In this document: one piece after another, positions 57,674-64,000 of the stretch
How the letters are laid out: every line of letters begins with the position of its first letter
Numbering within the stretch: position 1 is the first letter of the stretch
Source of the DNA: Strongylocentrotus droebachiensis
Lineage: Eukaryota > Echinodermata > Echinoidea > Camarodonta > Strongylocentrotidae
Length of the DNA: 64,000 nt
Direction of reading: 5' to 3'
NCBI GenBank assembly: GCA_035222895.1
Contig: JAVYIG010000871.1
Span: 366,517-430,516 of the forward strand
Position numbers and translations under genes: made by a program
The notes under the pieces: generated by a model
What the model was told of the DNA's origin: nothing
The model's input: the letters and a program-made list of their open reading frames with translations, nothing else
Databases searched by the model: none

Positions 57674-58002
57674 ATAATAATAAATTATATTTATAAAGCG
57701 ATAAATATAAAGTTCTAAGCGCTGACAAAAACATGGTATAACGTAAAGTAAACATACAGCAATAACGATATATAATTCGAATAATAATAATTACGGATAA
57801 TAAGCAACTTACTTTAAACAAAACTCCCCTATAAATTACTATTAAACAAGAAATACTTCAAAGTTTCCTTAAACGACTCTACGGATTGAGATTGACGAAA
57901 ACTAATTGGTAAACTATTCCACAGTTTAGGGCTGCAACAGCAAAAACATGTCTCATGGATCACGAACAAACTCTTTGTTTGTTGGAATCGCTGGAGAACA
58001 AT
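57674..58002 (-). mobile_element. LINE 3' end: ORF2 tail, 3'-UTR and ATT tail
   Basis: A minus-strand frame from 58002 to a TAG stop at 57829-57831 encodes 57 residues, too short for common ORF cut-offs. It contains CSPKLWNSLPISFRQSQ and VESFKETLKYFLF, the signature C-terminus of Jockey/CR1-group LINE reverse-transcriptase proteins (family knowledge). The 3'-UTR follows down to AGCGCTTAGAAC, TATAAATATAATTTATTATT and the ATT-like tail at about 57674. Everything 5' of 58003 is missing or out of frame, as expected for a 5'-truncated insertion. Confidence 0.85.
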
Positions 58003-58043
58003 TTATTTAAATTCCCTTAGAGAAAAAACATGTATCGCTGATT

Positions 58044-58172
58044 TAAGAGTCTGCTAATGTTCCTCGAGATTTTCCTCAAGTTTAAGTTTTTTAAATTTCC
58101 TTTAAAATATCAGTTATGCTCCCCGACGTAAGATAATCTGGTGACATATTGCGAGCGCAATATGTCGTCTTT
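58044..58172. repeat. Dispersed repeat with GACATATTGC hairpin, copy 1
   Basis: Shares AGAGTCTGCT, TTATG(C/T)TCCCC, GTAAGAT and the hairpin with 59592-59682. This copy has ~36 extra bases in the middle. The hairpin (58143-58166) has perfect 10-bp arms GACATATTGC / GCAATATGTC around GAGC. Confidence 0.7.
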
Positions 58173-58560
58173 GGAAACGACGTAAGCGTCCTTGGTGAAT
58201 TGCCAACCGACGATCTTGAAAACCCAGTGACATAACCAGACTCGATGAAAAGCGGGGGCCAAATGTACGCACTTCAACTAGGGTTGGGTTCTTGGGACAT
58301 ACTACCGTATAGTGACTTTCATATAACTAAATAAAACATGTTTCTTTAATATTTTTAGGCACCCTCTGCTAATGATACCATAATTTGTTAATTTCTTTCT
58401 TTATTCATTTATTTATTATCCTGTCTTTCTTTCTGTCTTTCATTTGTCTGCTTTTTATTCGTTCGTTACCTCATTTGTGCGTGTGTTAGTTTGTTCGTTT
58501 GATTGATGTGTTTGTTTGATTGATTTGTTTTCTGCTTGTTTGGTTGGCATAGAGACATAC

Positions 58561-58609
58561 TTTGTATAATGCGCTATAGAAAAATATAATTTATTATTAT
58601 TATTATTAG
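58561..58609 (+). mobile_element. LINE/SINE-type 3' tail fragment
   Basis: GCGCTATAGAAAAATATAAT followed by (TTA)n, closely matching the minus-strand LINE tail at 57674 and the SINE tail at 26191-26230. Nothing coding precedes it, so it is a very short 5'-truncated copy. Confidence 0.55.
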
Positions 58610-59412
58610 ATTTTTTTGGATGGTTTGTTGGTTATTGGGTTTACTGAAGGTTTTTTGGTTTTGCAAACGGGGGGGGGGGGCTTATGCCGCGAACCCACCC
58701 TTCAGCCGGAGATGCCCTTTGGCTAGAAACGTCCTTTGACTGAATACGCCACCGAGGAACGTGACGCTGAATCTTCTTAAGATGCTAGCCGGGTACGATC
58801 GGGTGTAATAAACTCGTAATCCCCTCGGACGTTCAAGGCCACTCAGAGTGTGATATGAAATCATATCTCGATGATATTTTAAAAAAGTCAAAAGGAATGG
58901 ATGAGCTTGGATGTCTACCCTCGATAAATAATTCCGTGGCGTAGCACGGATCCAGGCTCTGAGGGGCACTATCCTCATAGGGGTTTCCTCCCTTCTGCTC
59001 TTCCCTTTGTCTTGTGTTCTCTTATCTTCTGCCTTTATTTGCCATGCGAATGGGGGGGGGGGGCACATGCCCCCAAGCCAGTAGCTACCCCACCGATATG
59101 AACCATGGCTTTGAAATATTCATCGAAGTCCGTCCCACATGATAGATAAGAAACTTATATACCTCCGATTAAAGGAGAGAATACATCGAAAAATCTGCTT
59201 GATTGGAATAAATGCAGAAAAATAAAAGCAGAATATCAGTGAATGTTTGAGAAATACCAAGAGGAACATTGTCTCTTTTGTATTTCTCTCTAAGCTTAAA
59301 AGTGTGTTTAGTTTTATGCTTGATGTGAAACGTACTGACAAGATCCCAAACTGTTGGTACATTTTTTGAAATATCTCCTTTAGACAAAGCGAGTAGACTT
59401 TTAAATAAATCT

Positions 59413-59502
59413 AGTTGTTGTTGTTGTTGTTGTTGTTGCTGTTGTTGCTGTTGTTGTGGTAAATGTTGCTGCAGTTGTTGTTGCTGTTGTTGTTGTTGTT
59501 GT
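59413..59502 (+). repeat. (TTG)n trinucleotide repeat
   Basis: About 25 TTG/CTG triplets interrupted by one TGGTAAATG segment. Confidence 0.95.
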
Positions 59503-59591
59503 CAAAACACTCAGCATGAAAACTTTGCCATTGTAAAATCATCTACCTGGTCTGAGAGTGAAAGAGAAAAACCACGCATGGATCAATGTTC

Positions 59592-59682
59592 CAAGAGTCT
59601 GCTTAAGTTCCCCCAGATTTCCACTTATGTTCCCCAATGTAAGATTATCCGGTGACATATTGCGAGCGCAATATGTCTTCGT
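59592..59682. repeat. Dispersed repeat with GACATATTGC hairpin, copy 2
   Basis: Same family and orientation as 58044-58172. The identical 24-nt hairpin is at 59654-59677. The flanking block is shorter. Confidence 0.7.
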
Positions 59683-59689
59683 TATATAG

Positions 59690-62600
59690 AACCTCTATCC
59701 ACACTGATCACGTACTCGGGACTGGTTGAGATTAAAGTTGTTTGTTATTCCCTTCAAGTAGATCCAAGGGGATTGGACACATAACCATCCAAAACGTGAG
59801 TTTTTATTCATTTTGACCGTCTGTACAGGAATTCGATGGCACGATTGTAATGAAAAAGGGAAAAGATTCAATTTTAATGCCGCTGGTAATTTCGACTGGT
59901 ATTTCATTAATACAAATTGCACAAATATCACATAGTTATTCCTTTTTGTAAACTATGTTCAATGTGAAGTTTTTTATATTTACTTTGTTGGTTGTCATGA
60001 CTTTTCTTCTTTTTTTTCTTTCTTTTTTGCGTGGGTACATTGTTAGCGGTAGGTTCCACTTCAATTTAGAGTGAATTCATTCCCAAAACGAAATGATCCC
60101 TAGTGGAAATCCACTCCTAAAGAGTCGGTTTCCACTCCTCTGTATTTAAGAGAGGAAGGTGATTGGCCGATTGTAAGTGAAAAGTCATCTGGCGAAGTGT
60201 TGGGTTAGGTGTTGTTTGAGCGATCAGTGTGGCGTTTCGATCATCAGTTGGTCGTTGGTTGGTGTTTATCTGATGCAGTTCTCCCCATAAACATTTTTCA
60301 TGAATATAAGAGACACATGAAAATAAATGTGCAAGTCTGGTCGTGCATCAATTGTACATTATTTAGTATGTGCGAACATGAAATGATATATGAAGTAATC
60401 CGAACATGATTATACGGGAAGTTTTCGCGAATAGTTGCGATCATGTTCTCCCCCCCCCCCCCCCCCCTTCTCTCTCTTTCTCTCTCTCTCTATCATCGAA
60501 AATCTAAAATTATTTATATACGGGGCATACAAGGTATTGAAATTGCTTTTGAGTTAATTTTTCGAAAATAGTTGCGATCGTGTTTATACAAAAATGTATT
60601 GTGAAGTTTGAAATCAAATGAAAAATTAACCAAGATTAGCCGAGAATCACACTTTAGGGTAAAACACTGTACACACAGATATGGGCATGTGGGAATACTA
60701 AACATAGAATCAATACTTGGAAAATTAAAACAAAAACTTTCCCTTCTTATTTGGTATATGCCCGCTTTTCAAGAGGAATCGTTTTCATGTGACATTGCTA
60801 TACCGTGATGTACTTATACATCTCGAATTAACAAAATGAGGAAGCTCCAAATTACATTTTGAATTTCCCAGGACCCCGTCTGCAATTTTGCCGAATCTAT
60901 GGCAAGTCCTCCAATCAATCGCATGTTTGCAGTTTCCTAACTCATGATAATAATATTATGTGCATAATTACGATTGATATCAATCGCAAATAAGTTGGGA
61001 ATAATCGCAACTGTTAATTGAACGGGGCCCAGAACCTCAACCTTCTCTGTGTTGTCATCACGTAGCTGGCAAGTACTTGGATTCAATATATTGTTCAGAT
61101 CTTCATAATTCATATTCCAATTTCTAGATTGTTTATTGTTTAATATCATCAGAACCTTGGTAGTTCAAAGGCTTAAGACTAATGCCGCTATTGATCAAGA
61201 AGTCACGTTTCGTATTCAAGAATAAATCGTATTAAAATTTGATTTAACTCGAATATATAATAGACAGTCTATATGACTGAGTCATATAGACTTTCATCTA
61301 ATATACACTGTCCTGTCATTATCCTTCCTACTGATGTTTTCCCCTTCCCTCTTCTTCTTTGAATACTTCTGCTACTATATCTTCATCTTCTTCTTCTTCA
61401 TTATCTTCTTCTCCTCCTCTTCCTCTTTCTCGTTTCCTTCTTATTCTTCCTTTCTTTCTTAACTCGGAGCTTTGTTATCCTTGTACGTTTCTTAAATTAA
61501 ATCAATTTGGTAATACTTTGCCGTTTCACCTCTTACTGAATAATCAAACTGTCCAATACTACTCTTTACAGAAGCTTGATCGTGCACAAGATACGATTTT
61601 TATCTAGGCTCTTCAAAAAGAAAAAAAAGAAAAATATTGTCTGTCATATCTTCGCTCCTCTCGAAATACCATGCTTTTCTTATCGTGCATTATACTGAAA
61701 CTATCTACCCATTTTGTTTAGTTACTCTACCGTCTATATGAATCTAAAAGTCGTTTTTGTAATCTAAATGTAGAAAAAATAAACTTTTAACTTCAATATT
61801 ATGGTTCAAACTGTCGCGAAGGCCTGGGAAATTTTCATTTTACTCTGTGCTGGGTATGTCTTCCGTAGTAACGAAGCTATGAGTCTCATAAAAAATACAT
61901 GAAATTCTTATTTTTTAATCAATCCATCAAGCAATCCATCAATCAATCAATCAATTCAATATTTTGCTATAAAGACAGTAAATGCACAAGTTCTAGATCA
62001 CACAGACTTCCGAAAACACCTAATGCAATTTCGCTAGCCTTGACCATTGTTTATTGAAATTAATCTTGATGTAGTCTTATATTTAAGGGACAATTGGAGT
62101 GTTGCAATTGTCCTTGAGTTGATTTCTCCAAGTAGTTCTCTGAAGTATTATGTTTCAAGAAATGTTGCACACTTATGTGCTTTGAAGCATAGACGTAATA
62201 CAGTGAGTGGAGTCTCCAGGCCTTGTCTTCGAGGTGGGGGGGGGGGGGGGGTTGTCCAGATTCTTTATTTCTCAGCTGATTGGGTGCGCGACACGGAAAC
62301 AGTCCAGGCAGTGGTTTAGTAGGGGGCATTGTTATGGGACTTGTTCCGGTTCGGAAGAGGGGACAGGGGTTGCAAAACAAAAGCAAACAAAAGCAAATAA
62401 ACAAACAAACAATTGGAGAAGAAAAATAGGACCCTAGATTGTTGTAATGGATGGAATAAGAGCTTGAAAACAAACGTATGAAGCAATATTTAGAAATAGA
62501 CCAAATTATACTGTAATAATCCCATTTTTAGTCATATCTTTAATCAGTATTCAGTCCATATCATTTTGATCTGGCTGATTTCATTTTCGTTGAGTGCGGT

Positions 62601-63440
62601 AATTCAAATTTCGTGCAATACAAACCTATTTACAAAACGGGAGGGCACTCCAAACTCGAGGGTTGGAAGATGTTTTAGCATATAAGGACCTCAAACGGAA
62701 TAAGGAAAAGCAGACATGTGGGGGAAGTTGTCATAATTCACGTCACGGAATTCTTCGATTTCATGAGGACAACTGGGAAATCATTTCCGTTTATGGTGGG
62801 AAGTTCACCGTAAGGACAAAAAGAAAACGATCGGATGTGGGATGAGAATTATTATTGGATTTGTGAAGTCCGTTGGTCATTGATGGCTTTTGGCTTTTGA
62901 AAATAATTTTGAAAAATAGTATAAGGAGCTGACAAGAATATGATATGAGGAGAAAGGGATAGGGAGAGAGAGAAAGGGGGAAATAAAGAGAGAGAGAGAG
63001 AGAGATGGCGATGAAGAGTAAAAGAAGGAAAAGAAAGAGGTGACATTATAGATATAGACCAAGATTTAGGTGGAAAAATAATAAATGTAATACAAAAATA
63101 CTTTTTCAAACAGGTTTTGAAAACAACTTTAGTAATTCCAAGAATGAAGAGAAATTGAAAGAGATACGTGCAGCAAATCGATAATTTAATTTGATTTGCA
63201 CCGTAATCCTGTAGGGTTTCCAAATTGGATTAGCTTTTACAAAGCCTTCTCGTGCGATGATATACACGTTCTGAATCTGAAAGGATTACGCAGTTTTAGT
63301 AAATCTAGAATGTGTGTTAGTATGTTAATTGTAACCAAAGGGTCTATAAACTTTCGGATTCGTCTATAGGATTATGTCCATACGTGTTTTTTAAATCCGG
63401 TTCGAATCGGCTCTAACCAGGTATGACTACAGTTCACTGC
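59690..63440. other. No gene recognised; simple repeats
   Basis: Includes a C18 run plus (CT)n at 60450-60492, TTC-rich sequence at 61380-61460, a G16 run at 62236-62251 and (GA)n at about 62960-63005. A 27-nt hairpin (AGTCTATATGACT arms) is at 61266-61292. No frame shows a known domain. Confidence 0.45.
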
Positions 63441-63445
63441 GTATC

Positions 63446-63669
63446 AGGACAATTACCCCCGGAAAATAACCCCCGTGTACAATTATCCCCCACCCTTAAA
63501 AATTACCCCCTAGGACAACCCCCCCAGGACAATTACCCCCTGTTCATTAAAGGGGAAATCCACCCTGATAAAAACATGTTTAAATAAAAGCAGAACAAAT
63601 TTTCGGGGGGGGGGCAATTTTCCCGCTGGTAATACGCCGGAGGTTGATTGTCTAGGGGGTAATTGTCCT
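63446..63669. mobile_element. Small element with AGGACAATTACCCCC ends
   Basis: The left end AGGACAATTACCCCC and right end GGGGGTAATTGTCCT are perfect 15-bp inverses. Two to three more ACAATTACCCCC-like motifs lie inside the left half. TTAAAGGGGAAATCCACCC at about 63548 looks like the end of another TTAA-type MITE, without a visible partner. Confidence 0.6.
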
Positions 63670-64000
63670 AGAACCAGCTCAATGACATAAATGTTGTTGT
63701 CCAGGCTGCTTTTTAACCCGTTACACCTAACGAACGGCGAAATTTATTCTCATTTCACTGTCCGTATATTTCGTTGTAATTAAAAAAGAAGGCAGTCTGC
63801 TTCTCACACACCGTATGGACAGTAATATATGATTGCCTCGAAATGTGCATTAAGCTCAATATGAAATATGCATAGAAACTTTATAGGATATTCTCTCTCA
63901 TGTCGATCCTTGTTTTGCAGAGGAATTAATGATGAAACATTAACGAGCTTTTAATGAGCTTTATGTGGTATTCACGAATGTGCTTTAGGCAGTGGCGCTG
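63670..64000. other. No feature recognised
   Basis: Unique-looking AT-rich sequence to the window edge. Confidence 0.4.

Noticed and set aside
58682..59068. 128-codon minus-strand frame
   Set aside because: Starts and ends in G/C-run sequence near MITE-like DNA; no recognisable motif and no supporting promoter or splice signals.

Overview
The window looks like gene-poor, repeat-rich nuclear DNA of a marine invertebrate. A deuterostome, most likely an echinoderm of sea-urchin type, is my inference. Grounds: AT-rich base composition, TTAGGG-type interstitial repeats, very abundant CT/GA and CA microsatellites, tRNA-derived SINEs with ATT tails, a LINE 3' end, and many small inverted-repeat DNA transposons. 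No prokaryotic operon, rRNA, CRISPR array or conserved single-copy host gene was recognised. Nearly everything identifiable is a mobile element or a tandem repeat.

Layout. 0-10 kb: a cluster of TGASTCA motifs beside a CRE site, CT/CA microsatellites, an interstitial telomere cassette bounded by inverted repeats, a palindromic MITE and four local tandem duplications. 10-17 kb: a 386-bp MITE, then a 4.2-kb TA-flanked DNA transposon (12340-16567) with subterminal GGGTGCA arrays and a THAP-domain gene that has lost its DDE catalytic part. 17-32 kb: mostly featureless DNA with a hAT-like MITE, two tRNA-derived SINEs, further MITEs, a long CT tract and a 130-bp near-perfect hairpin. 32-37 kb: a 4.9-kb element whose ends are large inverted arrays of ~170-bp repeats, enclosing a frameshifted minus-strand gene for a high-copy transposon-type protein with a cysteine-rich (CXC-like) tail. 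37-51 kb: more MITEs, a second copy of the 386-bp MITE, a GGCGC-motif element with a TATA promoter and the start of an ORF, and a ~120-bp satellite of about eight units. 51-55 kb: a Russian-doll locus in which a GC-rich element has taken in two TA-flanked elements. 55-64 kb: a ~230-bp tandem repeat, MITEs, a LINE 3' end, a duplicated hairpin motif and low-complexity DNA.

The most coherent theme is a class of DNA elements in which one short motif is repeated dozens of times in both orientations inside each end, with a different motif in each element (GGGTGCA, TTACTCAA, GGCGCCAA, GGGCCCGTA, possibly TGASTCA). Three ends of this kind share the terminus TA-CAC(A/T)CT-A-rich. One of these elements carries a THAP DNA-binding gene, which suggests, as inference, that the arrays are binding sites for element-encoded proteins. 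The only coding regions I would defend are the THAP ORF and its frameshifted continuation, the CXC-type transposon pseudogene, the 57-residue LINE ORF tail and, weakly, the ORF start in the GGCGC element. Other open frames run through microsatellites, tandem repeats or transposon ends and show no recognisable protein.
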